64,000 nucleotides of DNA from Lentisphaerota bacterium. Lineage in GTDB: Bacteria; Verrucomicrobiota; Kiritimatiellia; UBA8416; JAIOPI01. The position numbers and the translations under genes are program-made. This document shows positions 54,399 through 62,833 of the stretch, in pieces (the first letter of the stretch is position 1; every line of letters starts with the position of its first letter). The DNA lies in NCBI GenBank assembly GCA_021413965.1, contig JAIOPI010000040.1, positions 62,001-126,000 of the forward strand, written 5' to 3'. The notes under the pieces were generated by a model that saw nothing but the letters and a program-made list of their open reading frames with translations, made no database searches and was not told where the DNA came from.

Positions 54399-54893
54399 CT
54401 ATTCCCGCTCCCTCACGTAGTAGAGATAGTCCATCTCGGGCACCGGCAAGCCGAGGCGGCTGATGACGGCGGAGATTTGTCCACGGTGATGGGTGCCATG
54501 GTTAAAGAGGTGCATGAGCGTCTTGTCGACCGGTGTCCGGCACGGTGTGCCGGTGGTCGTGCAATATTCCAGCATGTCCGCAAAGCGGGTTTCGGGCTGC
54601 GCCTCAAGCAGGGTCAGCCACGCGTCGCCCTGGTGGTAGAGGGCCTGCTCCAGTTGCGTCCGGTCCGTTTCCAGTTCCTGGTCAAGCCCGGTGACGGCGA
54701 ACACGGTGCCGGCGAAGCGGCTGTACCAGATGCGGTCGGCCAGCAGCAGGTGGTTCAGGGTGCCGTGGATGCTCTTGAAGAAAAGCCCGTGATCCGCGCG
54801 ATAATCGGCATCGGACACCCTGTTGAGCGCCTTGTAGAGCACCTCAAATGCCCAGCGGTGGTAGCGGCACGACGAGAGAAAATGCGCTTTCAT
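54399..54893 (-). CDS. DinB-like protein
   Basis: 164 residues. A four-helix bundle with the DinB/YfiT metal His triad: His in GTLNHLLLAD (about residue 48) and two in LFNHGTHHRGQ (about 131 and 135). LADRIWYSRFAG is typical. Members bind a divalent metal and some act as thiol-dependent S-transferases; the specific role is unknown. Lies between gnd and the GH38 gene on the same strand. Confidence 0.85.
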   Translation of the reverse strand: MKAHFLSSCRYHRWAFEVLYKALNRVSDADYRADHGLFFKSIHGTLNHLLLADRIWYSRFAGTVFAVTGLDQELETDRTQLEQALYHQGDAWLTLLEAQPETRFADMLEYCTTTGTPCRTPVDKTLMHLFNHGTHHRGQISAVISRLGLPVPEMDYLYYVRERE

Positions 54894-54981
54894 GCGAACT
54901 CCGCCAACACGGTCTCAGGTTTTGTCGACCCGTTGCGCGCGTCCGATGGGCGGGCGGCGCGCGTCCGGCCCCCGCTGTCGC

Positions 54982-56439
54982 TTACACCGAGTAGGTCGAG
55001 GCGGCGGTCTTGCCCCCCGTGCCTGTCCAATCGGTATGGAAGAACTCACCGCGCGGGCGGTCGATGCGCTCGTAGGTGTGCGCGCCAAAGTAATCGCGCT
55101 GGGCCTGCAGCAGGTTGGCGGGCAGCCGTTCGCAGCGGTACGAGTCGTAGTAATTGAGCGCCGTGCCCATGGCCGGGATCGGAATGCCCAGTTTCACCGC
55201 GGTCTTGATCACGTTGCGCCAGGCCGACTGGGCCTTGGTGATGACCTTACGGAAGTACGGGTCCAACAGCAGATTCGCGAGGTCAGGCTGCTTGTCGAAG
55301 GCCGACTTGATATCGCTCAGGAAGCGGGCTCGGATGATGCAGCCGCCGCGCCACATGAGGGCAATCTCTCCGAAGTTCAGGTTCCATTTGTATTCCACCG
55401 AGGCCGCGCGCAGCAGCTGGTAGCCCTGCGCATAGGAGCAGATCTTGGCGGCATAGACGGCATCGTGCAACTGGCCGATGAACGTCTTGCGGTCGCCGCG
55501 GAAGGTGCTGCGAGGGCCCTTGAGCTTCTTGCTGGCGGCGACGCGCTCATCCTTGATGGCCGAGAGGCAGCGAGCATAGACCGCCTCCGTCACCTGCGGC
55601 GTGCCAACGCCCAGATCGAGCGCCGCGACCGACGTCCATTTGCCGGTGCCCTTCTGGCCGGCCGTGTCCAGGATCAGGTCCACCATGGGCCGGCCGGTGT
55701 CGGGATCAACCTTGGCCAGAATGTCGCGCGTGATTTCAATCAGGTAGGAGTCGAGCACGCCACGATTCCACTCCGCAAAGACGACCTGCATCTCGGCGGC
55801 GCTCATGCCCAGCCCCTGGGACATCAGCTGATAGGCCTCGCAGATGAGCTGCATGTCCCCATACTCGATGCCGTTGTGCACCATCTTGACGAAGTGGCCC
55901 GCGCCATCGGCGCCGACCCACTCGCAGCAGGGGGTGCCGTCGGCCACCTTGGCGGCGATGCTCTGGAAGATCGGTTTCACGTGCGGCCAGGCATCGGCAT
56001 TGCCGCCCGGCATGATCGAGGGGCCGCGCAGCGCGCCTTCCTCGCCGCCGGATACGCCGGTGCCGATGAAGAGCAGGCCCTTGGCCTGCAGCTCGCGCGT
56101 GCGGCGGATCGTGTCGGGGTAATGGCTGTTGCCGCCGTCGATGATGATGTCGCCGGGCGTCAGGTGCGGGATCAGCATGGCGATGAATTCGTCCACCGCC
56201 TTGCCCGCCTTGACCATCAGCATGACGCGCCGCGGCGCACGCAAGTTGGCGGCGAGCTCCGCGATGGTGTGGCAGCCGATGAGCCGCCTGCCCTTGCCGC
56301 GGCCGTTCACAAAACCGTCAACCTTACTCACCGTGCGGTTGAAGCACGCCACGGTGTAGCCCTTGCTTTCCATGTTCAGGATGAGGTTCTCGCCCATGAC
56401 GGCGAGACCGACGACGCCGATATCTGCCTGTTGTTGCAT
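54982..56439 (-). CDS. gnd: 6-phosphogluconate dehydrogenase, decarboxylating
   Basis: 485 residues, full length. NADP-binding GVVGLAVMGENLILNMESKG start, GTGVSGGEEGALRGPSIMPGG, the catalytic Lys in VGADGAGHFVKMVHNGIEYG, and TAGQKGTGKWTS, then the C-terminal helix with GLPVPAMG-like GIPIPAMGTALNYYDSYR. Oxidises 6-phosphogluconate to ribulose 5-phosphate and CO2 in the pentose phosphate pathway. The SDR gene lies 12 bases upstream, probably in one transcript, linking hexuronate and pentose-phosphate metabolism. Confidence 0.97.
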   Translation of the reverse strand: MQQQADIGVVGLAVMGENLILNMESKGYTVACFNRTVSKVDGFVNGRGKGRRLIGCHTIAELAANLRAPRRVMLMVKAGKAVDEFIAMLIPHLTPGDIIIDGGNSHYPDTIRRTRELQAKGLLFIGTGVSGGEEGALRGPSIMPGGNADAWPHVKPIFQSIAAKVADGTPCCEWVGADGAGHFVKMVHNGIEYGDMQLICEAYQLMSQGLGMSAAEMQVVFAEWNRGVLDSYLIEITRDILAKVDPDTGRPMVDLILDTAGQKGTGKWTSVAALDLGVGTPQVTEAVYARCLSAIKDERVAASKKLKGPRSTFRGDRKTFIGQLHDAVYAAKICSYAQGYQLLRAASVEYKWNLNFGEIALMWRGGCIIRARFLSDIKSAFDKQPDLANLLLDPYFRKVITKAQSAWRNVIKTAVKLGIPIPAMGTALNYYDSYRCERLPANLLQAQRDYFGAHTYERIDRPRGEFFHTDWTGTGGKTAASTYSV

Positions 56440-56451
56440 GTGTGTGCTCCT

Positions 56452-57312
56452 CTAAACGCCGCTGTACGCAGAAAACCCGCCATCGACTGGCACCACGACG
56501 CCGGTCACGAACTTGGAGGCGTCAGAGACGAGCCAGAGCAGCGCGCCGATCAAGTCCTCCGGATCGCCAAAGCGGCGGAGCGGGGTGTGGGCGATGATCT
56601 TTTCGCCGCGCGCGGTCAGCCCGCCCTTGGCGTCGGTGAGCAGCGCGCGATTCTGATTCGTGAGGAAGAAGCCCGGCGCTAGCGCGTTGACGCGGATCCC
56701 GACCTGGGAGAAGTGCACGGCCATCCACTGGGTAAAGTTGCTGACGGCAGCCTTGGCGCCGCTGTAGGCCGGAATCTTCGTCAGGGGGCGGAAGGAGTTC
56801 ATGGAGGTGATGTTGATCACAACGCCCTGCTTGCGATCTGCCATGCCGCGGCAGAACACCTGTGACGGCAGGAGGGTGCCCTGGAAGTTCAGGTTGAAGA
56901 CCTGCGCGATACCCGCGGGGTCCAGATCGAAGAACGTCGTGGTCGAGCCGGCCGGGGCCGCGAGATCCGCGGGATCCAGGTACTCCTTGGAGGTCGTTCC
57001 CTTGGGATGGTTGCCGCCGGCGCCATTGATCAGGATGTCGATCGGCCCCAAGTCTTGCTCGATGCGGGTGCAGGCGGCCTGTACTTCGGCCTTCTCCAGC
57101 ACGTTGAAGGCGACCGCGATGGCGGTTCCGCCGCTCGCGCGAATCTCGTCGACGACGGCCTGCGAGGTATGGGCGCGGAGACTGCAGACGGCGACGCGTG
57201 CGCCGCAAGCGGACAGCGCCTTGGCCATGCATGCGCACAAGATGCCACCCCCACCGGTGATGACCGCTGTTTTTCCTCTTAGATCCGGTTTCAATGGCAG
57301 TTGCATGGTCAT
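56452..57312 (-). CDS. SDR-family oxidoreductase, D-mannonate oxidoreductase type
   Basis: 286 residues from ATG 57312. The cofactor motif TGGGGILCACMAKAL replaces the usual TGxxxGIG, as in SDR-type mannonate/fructuronate oxidoreductases. INGAGGNHPKGTT, the catalytic Ser in INITSMNSF and the YSGAK Tyr-Lys pair follow. PVDGGFSAYSGV ends the chain. Probably reduces fructuronate to mannonate with NADH in glucuronate breakdown. Upstream of gnd on the same strand. Assignment of substrate is by family resemblance. Confidence 0.78.
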   Translation of the reverse strand: MTMQLPLKPDLRGKTAVITGGGGILCACMAKALSACGARVAVCSLRAHTSQAVVDEIRASGGTAIAVAFNVLEKAEVQAACTRIEQDLGPIDILINGAGGNHPKGTTSKEYLDPADLAAPAGSTTTFFDLDPAGIAQVFNLNFQGTLLPSQVFCRGMADRKQGVVINITSMNSFRPLTKIPAYSGAKAAVSNFTQWMAVHFSQVGIRVNALAPGFFLTNQNRALLTDAKGGLTARGEKIIAHTPLRRFGDPEDLIGALLWLVSDASKFVTGVVVPVDGGFSAYSGV

Positions 57313-57330
57313 ATCCGGAGCCCCCAGCAC

Positions 57331-57678
57331 GTGTCACGTGTTCCCGTTCAGCTTCGACGACACAAAAGGAAGAGTTTAGCAGCCGTAAGGGGGGCGTCAA
57401 TGCGGACAGCGCGCGCGGCGATTCCAGAGCGGGTTGGCAACCCGGCCAGAATTGGAATCACGGGATGGGGGGAACAGGGGGGGCAGGGGTTTCCCTCAGG
57501 ACGTTAAGGGTCTGTCCCTAACGGAGCGCGGTGGCGCAGAGGCGCGACGCTTGCGCCTTGCACAGGGGCCATATGGCGTGCTCCCATTTCGGGTGCGGTT
57601 ACCATGTCATTGACATTCCTCTGCTTACTTTTCATAATTTAGCTGAGACTAATTTATTAATATTTCATCGGTATAACT
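57331..57678. other. Intergenic region between SDR and DtxR-like genes
   Basis: About 350 bases between divergent genes. Near 57328-57340 two CACGTG hexamers lie one base apart. The right 60 bases are strikingly AT-rich and carry the DtxR-type box. Between them nothing else could be recognised; there is no gene with a ribosome-binding site. Confidence 0.5.
57639..57652. promoter_or_regulatory. DtxR/IdeR-type box before its own regulator gene
   Basis: TTAGCTGAGACTAA agrees with the DtxR consensus core TTAGGTTAGCCTAA at 11 of 14 positions, with both TTAG and CTAA ends intact. It lies 27 bases before the ATG of the DtxR-family gene in an AT-rich stretch, so autoregulation by metal is likely. 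Confidence 0.5.
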
Positions 57679-58383
57679 ATGTTGTCGCAATCGGTTGAGA
57701 ATTTCCTCAAGGCCATCTATGACTTGCAGAAGGGGGATCAGTGGGTGGCGACGTCGGCGTTGGCTGAGCGCCTGAAGCAGAAGCCCGCTTCCGCGACCAA
57801 CATGGTCCAACGTCTGGCCCGCACCGAAGGCCAGCTCGTGGAGTATGTCCCTTATCAAGGCGTACGGTTGACCGATACCGGCACGAAAGTTGCACTCGAG
57901 ATCATCCGCCACCACCGCCTGATTGAGCTGTATCTCACCCAGGCCCTCGGCCTCCCTTGGGATCGCGTACATGACGAAGCTGAAAAGCTCGAGCACGTCA
58001 TTTCCGAAGAGCTGGAAGACCGCATGGCTGCCGCCCTCACGGACACCCGCTTTGACCCGCACGGCTCTCCCATTCCCACCAAGGACGGCCACATCAAAAA
58101 GAACGACGCGATCCTGCTCGCAGACGTTCCCGTCGAGGCCTCCGTGCGCATCGTCGAGGTCCACGACCACGATGCACGACTCCTCCGCTATCTTGGCGAT
58201 CTCGGCCTCTATCCCGGCGCCGCGTTCACCGTGATCGGCCGCGAACCCTTCAGCCACGCCCTGCAAATCCAGTTCGGTGACCGGCGCCTGCACTTGGGGG
58301 AAGATGCACTGGCGCACATTTGGGTAACGATCACCATCTCGGCGGTGCCCGTCGCCGGCACGCCGGCGCAGGAGCTCCCATGA
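57679..58383 (+). CDS. DtxR/MntR-family metal-dependent regulator
   Basis: 234 residues. N-terminal winged helix (SVENFLKAIYDLQ, VATSALAERLKQKPASATNM, KLVEY-like QLVEYVPYQGVRLTDTG). Dimerisation/metal domain with HHRLIELYLTQALGLPWDRV and EAEKLEHVISEELE. C-terminal FeoA/SH3-like domain (YLGDLGLYPGAAFTVI). Represses metal-uptake genes when Mn2+ or Fe2+ is bound. A DtxR-like box sits just upstream. Its stop overlaps the next start (ATGA at 58380), so the lipoprotein gene was its operon partner. Confidence 0.9.
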   Translation: MLSQSVENFLKAIYDLQKGDQWVATSALAERLKQKPASATNMVQRLARTEGQLVEYVPYQGVRLTDTGTKVALEIIRHHRLIELYLTQALGLPWDRVHDEAEKLEHVISEELEDRMAAALTDTRFDPHGSPIPTKDGHIKKNDAILLADVPVEASVRIVEVHDHDARLLRYLGDLGLYPGAAFTVIGREPFSHALQIQFGDRRLHLGEDALAHIWVTITISAVPVAGTPAQELP

Positions 58384-58628
58384 CCCCCCCACGGCGTGGC
58401 TTTCATTCACGCGCTGTGTGGGGGAGTCTGCGGCTGCTTGTCCTGTCCTTGCCCGTCGGCTGTGGACGCCAATCCGCGGAACCAGCCGCGCCGTCCCCCG
58501 CCGCGCCGGTGGCCAGTTCGGTGCGCACGTACCCCTGCACGGTCGTCGCCACCGGCCGCGCGGATGAACAGGTTTCTGCTTGTCCCTGCCTTGCGCTGCG
58601 CCATACTTCCTTCACCGCGCGAGGATGA
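58380..58628 (+). pseudogene. Truncated lipoprotein, possibly a metal-ABC substrate-binding protein remnant
   Basis: 82 codons starting in the ATGA overlap with the DtxR-family gene. A lipobox (LVLSLPVGC) and a Pro/Ala linker are normal. Then RTYPCTVVAT looks like the first strand of a ZnuA/MntA-type solute-binding protein (VVAT-GMIADIV). From there the frame turns into non-homologous GRADEQVSACPC and ends. No ABC transporter genes follow. The likely reading is an internal deletion after the first 40 residues. Could also be a genuine short lipoprotein. Confidence 0.35.
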
Positions 58629-58656
58629 CGGTGTAGCGAACAAGGCGGGGCTTCCT

Positions 58657-59112
58657 ATGGCGATCGTCAAGTGTCCGTCGTGCGGCGGTCTTGTCAAAGT
58701 TCCGGAGCCGAAGACCGGCCTGTGGTGGGGCCTGGGCTGCCTGATGGTGGCCCTCGCGATGCCGGTTATCGTCGCGGTCGTGGGCCTGCTGGCCGCCATC
58801 GCCATTCCGTCGTTCGTCAAGGCGCGTGACACCTCCCAGGTCAAGGCGTGCATCAATAACATGCGCATCCTCGACGCGGCAAAGGAACAGGCGGCCATGG
58901 GGCGGGGGCTCGAGGTGGGGGATGTCCTGACCGAGGATGATGTGTCTCCATTCGTCAAGGGCGGCTTTGCGGGACTCGTTTGCCCGCGCGGTGGACATTA
59001 CGCGATCAATCTGCTGGGTGAGGATCCCGCTTGCTCCGTGCACGGTTCGCTGTCGGCGTCTTCGAAGCCGCGGCCCCGCCACGAGCCGGACGTTGAAAAG
59101 GCCGAGCCTTAG
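58657..59112 (+). CDS. Zinc-ribbon protein with pseudopilin-like core
   Basis: 151 residues. A CPSC knuckle at 6-9 suggests an N-terminal zinc ribbon. It is followed by a hydrophobic segment running into VVGLLAAIAIPSFVKARDTS, the transmembrane-helix start of type II/IV pilins (normally after a GFTLVE cleavage site, absent here). Then comes QVKACINNMRILDAAKEQ, a segment typical of PVC-group pseudopilins. The product would be a membrane-anchored relative of pseudopilins that is not processed. Function unknown. Confidence 0.65.
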   Translation: MAIVKCPSCGGLVKVPEPKTGLWWGLGCLMVALAMPVIVAVVGLLAAIAIPSFVKARDTSQVKACINNMRILDAAKEQAAMGRGLEVGDVLTEDDVSPFVKGGFAGLVCPRGGHYAINLLGEDPACSVHGSLSASSKPRPRHEPDVEKAEP

Positions 59113-59256
59113 CGTCGCCTCGCGCGTCGCGATCTGAGGTGGTGGTCGATGGACGACTTGGCTCGCGGGACAAGAGCACCTGGCCTCAACGGATCAGCGG
59201 GTGAGCGGCTGCAAAACCGCTGGCCCGCGTCTTTGTCACGGTGGTAGTATCCGCCC

Positions 59257-60030
59257 ATGCACATCAGCACCAACCCAGTCCGGCAGGCGCTATTGGATCG
59301 CACCGTTTCCTTGGGGTCCTGGGTGCAGATCGGTCACCCTGCGGCGGCCGAGGTGCTGGCCACGGCCGGCTTCGACTGGGTGGCCGTCGATTGCGAACAC
59401 ACGGAGATTGGCATCGACACCTTTGGCGCCGTTGTTCGCGGCCTGCACGGGCGGGGCAGTGTGCCTTTCGTGCGGGTGCGGGAGAACGACACGCTTGCCA
59501 TCCGCCAGGTGCTGGATCTTGGCGCGCGCGGCGTGATTGTGCCGCTGGTCAGTTCAGGTGCCGAGGCCGAGGCCGCGGTGCAGGCTGCCAAGTATCCGCC
59601 GCGCGGCGTGCGCGGCTACGCCTTTTGTCGCGCCAACGATCACGGTGCGCACTTTGATGACTACGTGCGCAACGCAAACGACGACACGGCCGTTGTGGTC
59701 ATGATCGAATCCCGGCAGGCGGTGGAGCATATTGACGACATTCTGCAGGTGGAGGGCGTCGATGGTATTTTCGTCGGGCCATACGACTTGAGCGGTTCCT
59801 ATGGCCTCCCGGGTCAACTCGATGCGCCGCCGATGAAGGACGCGTTCGACAAGGTGCTCGCGGCCTGCAGGCGGCACGGAAAGGCGGCAGGGTTGCACGT
59901 GGTCAAACCTACGGCCGAGGCCATTGAGCGCGCCGTGCGGGCTGGGTTCACTTTCCTCGCGCTCGGCATTGACACGATCTTCATCGACCAGGGCGCCCGC
60001 CAAGCCCTGCAGGTTGCCCGGGGCGCGTAA
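59257..60030 (+). CDS. HpcH/HpaI-family aldolase
   Basis: 257 residues. LGSWVQIGHPAAAEVLATAG near residues 18-37, VDCEHTEIG with the base His, VRENDTLAIRQVLDLGARG, metal ligands Glu in VVVMIESRQA and Asp in VGPYDLSGSYG are all in family order. A class II metal-dependent aldolase that splits 2-keto-3-deoxy acids (for example 2-keto-3-deoxyglucarate or related) to pyruvate and an aldehyde. The substrate is not fixed by sequence. Fits with the uronate-related SDR and oligogalacturonate-lyase-like genes. Confidence 0.88.
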   Translation: MHISTNPVRQALLDRTVSLGSWVQIGHPAAAEVLATAGFDWVAVDCEHTEIGIDTFGAVVRGLHGRGSVPFVRVRENDTLAIRQVLDLGARGVIVPLVSSGAEAEAAVQAAKYPPRGVRGYAFCRANDHGAHFDDYVRNANDDTAVVVMIESRQAVEHIDDILQVEGVDGIFVGPYDLSGSYGLPGQLDAPPMKDAFDKVLAACRRHGKAAGLHVVKPTAEAIERAVRAGFTFLALGIDTIFIDQGARQALQVARGA

Positions 60031-60219
60031 GCCGCGGGACGCCGTGGCTGCTGATTGGCCCCTGCGGTCGGGCGTGGTGCCGATGCGTGTAACTGGGCTT
60101 TTCTGTCCCGGTCTTCCCACTTGTCTTTAAAGCGGGGGATCGCTAAGATGCGTCATAATGTCCCTGATAGTTGCCCTGCCTGCTGAATAATTTCCGGCGT
60201 TCGTGATTCGTAACGTATT

Positions 60220-61407
60220 ATGAAATCGGGCTTTGTAGAGAAACTGCTGAATCGCCTGGACCGCCTGGACCGGGAGAGTCTGCAAACAAATTTCCTGCGT
60301 TTGGTCGAGGAACGGGGACTGCTTGAGACCATATTCCAATCCATCCAAGAAGGCATTATCGTCGTCGACCGTGAAGCCAAACTGACCTATGCGAACCGCG
60401 CGGCCGAGTCGTTGATCGGGTTTTCGTTCGAGCAGTTTGAGGGGCGGCCGATCTCGCGTGCGATTCGGGATATCGACTGGGAACAGATTCTTGATGTCGA
60501 AGACGGGCGCTGGTCCCGGCTGATCAGCCGGGAATTGGAGATCACCTATCCTCAGCATCGCTTTGTGAGTTTCTACGTGGTGCCTCTGGCGATGGAAGGC
60601 GAGGGGGGGGGCGGGGCCGTGATTATCCTGCGCGATGTGACCCACGAGCGCAAGGAAGAGGCCGACCTGGTGGAGTCCGAGCGGTTGAATGCCGTCAAGT
60701 TGTTGGCCGCCGGCGTGGCGCATGAAATCGGCAATCCGCTCAATGCCCTCAATATTCATCTCCAGTTGCTGGACCGTGAGATGCGCCACCTGCCGGATGA
60801 GTGGCGCGAGCCATTGCGGGAACTTGTGGCCGTAGCCGTTGCCGAAACCCGCCGCCTGGATCTGATCATCACACAATTTCTCAAGGCGCTCCGCCCTTCG
60901 GCGCCCGATCTGGCGCTGGTCAGCATCGAGTCCCTGCTCAAGGAGACGCTGATGCTCATGCGCCAGGAGATCCAGAACCGGTCGATCGACGTGCGTGTGG
61001 ATCAGCCGGATTCCCTGCCGAAGATTCCGGTGGATCGCGACCAGATCAAGCAGGTCTTCTTCAATCTCATCAAGAATGCCATCCAGGCGATGCCCGACGG
61101 CGGCAAGCTGGGGGTCTCCTTGTCACTGTCAGATCGCTTCCTGATGATTGCCATCCAGGATACGGGTTCCGGCATCCAGCCGGAGGACTTCAGCCGCATT
61201 TTCGAGCCTTACCACACGACCAAGAGCGAAGGATCCGGGCTGGGGCTGATGATTGTTCAGCGGATCGTGCAGGACCACGGTGGCGAGATCGAGGTCCAGA
61301 GCAAGCCCGGGGAGGGGACGCGGTTCACGGTGCGGCTGCCGCTGGCGGAGCGGCGCGTGCGGCTGTTGAACGCGTCGCCGTCTGCACCCGTGCAAGAGGT
61401 GTCATGA
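60220..61407 (+). CDS. NtrB-like PAS sensor histidine kinase
   Basis: 395 residues, soluble. A short coiled N-terminus, a PAS domain (about 35-145, IFQSIQEGIIVVDREAKLTY), then H-box LAAGVAHEIGNPLNAL with phospho-acceptor His168, N-box NLIKNAIQAMPDGGK, and G-boxes DTGSGI and GSGLGLMI. It should phosphorylate the NtrC-type regulator whose start overlaps its stop (ATGA at 61404). With no membrane segment the signal is cytoplasmic. Confidence 0.92.
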   Translation: MKSGFVEKLLNRLDRLDRESLQTNFLRLVEERGLLETIFQSIQEGIIVVDREAKLTYANRAAESLIGFSFEQFEGRPISRAIRDIDWEQILDVEDGRWSRLISRELEITYPQHRFVSFYVVPLAMEGEGGGGAVIILRDVTHERKEEADLVESERLNAVKLLAAGVAHEIGNPLNALNIHLQLLDREMRHLPDEWREPLRELVAVAVAETRRLDLIITQFLKALRPSAPDLALVSIESLLKETLMLMRQEIQNRSIDVRVDQPDSLPKIPVDRDQIKQVFFNLIKNAIQAMPDGGKLGVSLSLSDRFLMIAIQDTGSGIQPEDFSRIFEPYHTTKSEGSGLGLMIVQRIVQDHGGEIEVQSKPGEGTRFTVRLPLAERRVRLLNASPSAPVQEVS

Positions 61408-62831
61408 AGAAAGAGAAGCCGACGGTTCTGATTGTGGATGACGACAAGCACACCCGTGATGGATTGAGCCGGGCGCTGCAGCGCGAGTATGACGTGCGCC
61501 TGGCGGAAAGCGGCGAGCGCGCGTTGGACCTCCTGAATGGCGGTGACGTCGACATCCTTCTTAGTGACATCCGGATGCCCGGCATGGATGGGCTGACCCT
61601 GTTGCAGCGCGCCCAGGCCCGTCACCCCGGCCTCATCAGCATTCTCCTGACGGCCTATGGCAGCGTGGAAACGGCGGTGGAGGCGATGAAACGAGGGGCA
61701 CATGATTTCCTGATCAAGCCGGTGAACCTCGACCATCTCGATCTGCTGCTCAAGCGCGCCCTTCGAACGCGGCAGGTCGAGAGTGAGAACGCTCGCCTGC
61801 AGGAGCAACTGGACGACAAGTTCGGCCTGGAGCACATGGTGGGCAATGCGCCGGTCATGCGGCAGCTTTTCGACGTGATCCGTCAGGCGGCGCCGACGCA
61901 GGCCACCGTGCTGATCCAGGGAGAGAGCGGCACCGGCAAGGAATTGGTGGCGCACGCAATCCACCGGTTGAGCACGCGGGCGCGCGGGCCGTTCGTGGCC
62001 GTGCACTGTGCGGCGCTTTCGGCCAGCCTGCTGGAAAGCGAGCTGTTTGGTCATGAGAAGGGGGCCTTCACGGGGGCCCTGTCCCGGCGTCGCGGGCGCT
62101 TTGAACTGGCGGATGGCGGCACGCTGTTTCTGGATGAGATTTCCGAGATCGACGCTTCGGTGCAGGTGAAGCTGCTGCGCGTGCTCGAGGAGCACCAGTT
62201 CGAGCGCGTGGGCGGTGACGAAACGGTGGAGGTGGACATCCGCCTGGTGGCGGCGACGAACCGGGACTTGAAGGCCCGGGTGGCCGAGGGCAAGTTCCGC
62301 GAGGACTTGTTCTTCCGCCTCGACGTGGTCAATGTCCAGCTGCCTCCGTTGCGCGACCGCCTCGAAGACGTGCCGTTGCTCTGCGACGGGTTTATCAAGG
62401 AGTTCAGCCAGAAAAACCAGAAGGCGGTAGAGGGCATCACGGCCGATGCCGTCAACGTGCTGGCGGCGCACCATTGGCCGGGCAACGTGCGCGAGCTGCG
62501 CAACACCATCGAGAAGATGGTCGTTCTGGCGCGCGGGCCCAAGCTCACCCCGCGCGACATTCCGCCCTATATCCGGGATGCCGTGCAAGCGTCGGGCGTG
62601 AAGGCGACCGACGTGCGGGTATCTGGCGGCGGCGATATGCCGGACTCGCTTGCCGGTGCCGAGCGGACCATGATCATGCGGGCCTTGCGCAAGCATGGCG
62701 ACAGTCGCACGCGGGCCGCCGAGGAACTTGGCATCAGCCGCCGCACGCTGCATCGCAAGCTGAAGCAATACCGCGACCTGGACGACGCGCCCCCCACGGG
62801 GCTGGAGCGTCCGGACGCCACGAAGGAGTAG
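61404..62831 (+). CDS. NtrC-family sigma54-dependent response regulator
   Basis: 475 residues. Receiver domain with phospho-acceptor Asp55 (LLSDIRMPGMDG) and Lys105. AAA+ domain with Walker A GESGTGKE (173-180), the sigma54-contacting GAFTGA loop (220-225), and Walker B LFLDEISE. Fis-type C-terminal HTH (TRAAEELGISRRTLHRKLKQ). Activates sigma54 promoters. Pairs with the upstream kinase. Targets are not visible in the window. Confidence 0.95.
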   Translation: MKKEKPTVLIVDDDKHTRDGLSRALQREYDVRLAESGERALDLLNGGDVDILLSDIRMPGMDGLTLLQRAQARHPGLISILLTAYGSVETAVEAMKRGAHDFLIKPVNLDHLDLLLKRALRTRQVESENARLQEQLDDKFGLEHMVGNAPVMRQLFDVIRQAAPTQATVLIQGESGTGKELVAHAIHRLSTRARGPFVAVHCAALSASLLESELFGHEKGAFTGALSRRRGRFELADGGTLFLDEISEIDASVQVKLLRVLEEHQFERVGGDETVEVDIRLVAATNRDLKARVAEGKFREDLFFRLDVVNVQLPPLRDRLEDVPLLCDGFIKEFSQKNQKAVEGITADAVNVLAAHHWPGNVRELRNTIEKMVVLARGPKLTPRDIPPYIRDAVQASGVKATDVRVSGGGDMPDSLAGAERTMIMRALRKHGDSRTRAAEELGISRRTLHRKLKQYRDLDDAPPTGLERPDATKE

Positions 62832-62833
62832 CC

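Noticed and set aside
57328..57340. Two CACGTG hexamers one base apart upstream of the SDR gene
   Set aside because: Short GC-rich palindromes are common here and no regulator is tied to them.
59190..59240. Hairpin AGCGG-CTGCAAAA-CCGCT resembling a tRNA-Cys anticodon arm
   Set aside because: No acceptor stem and no TTCGA T-loop around it, and the loop has eight bases.
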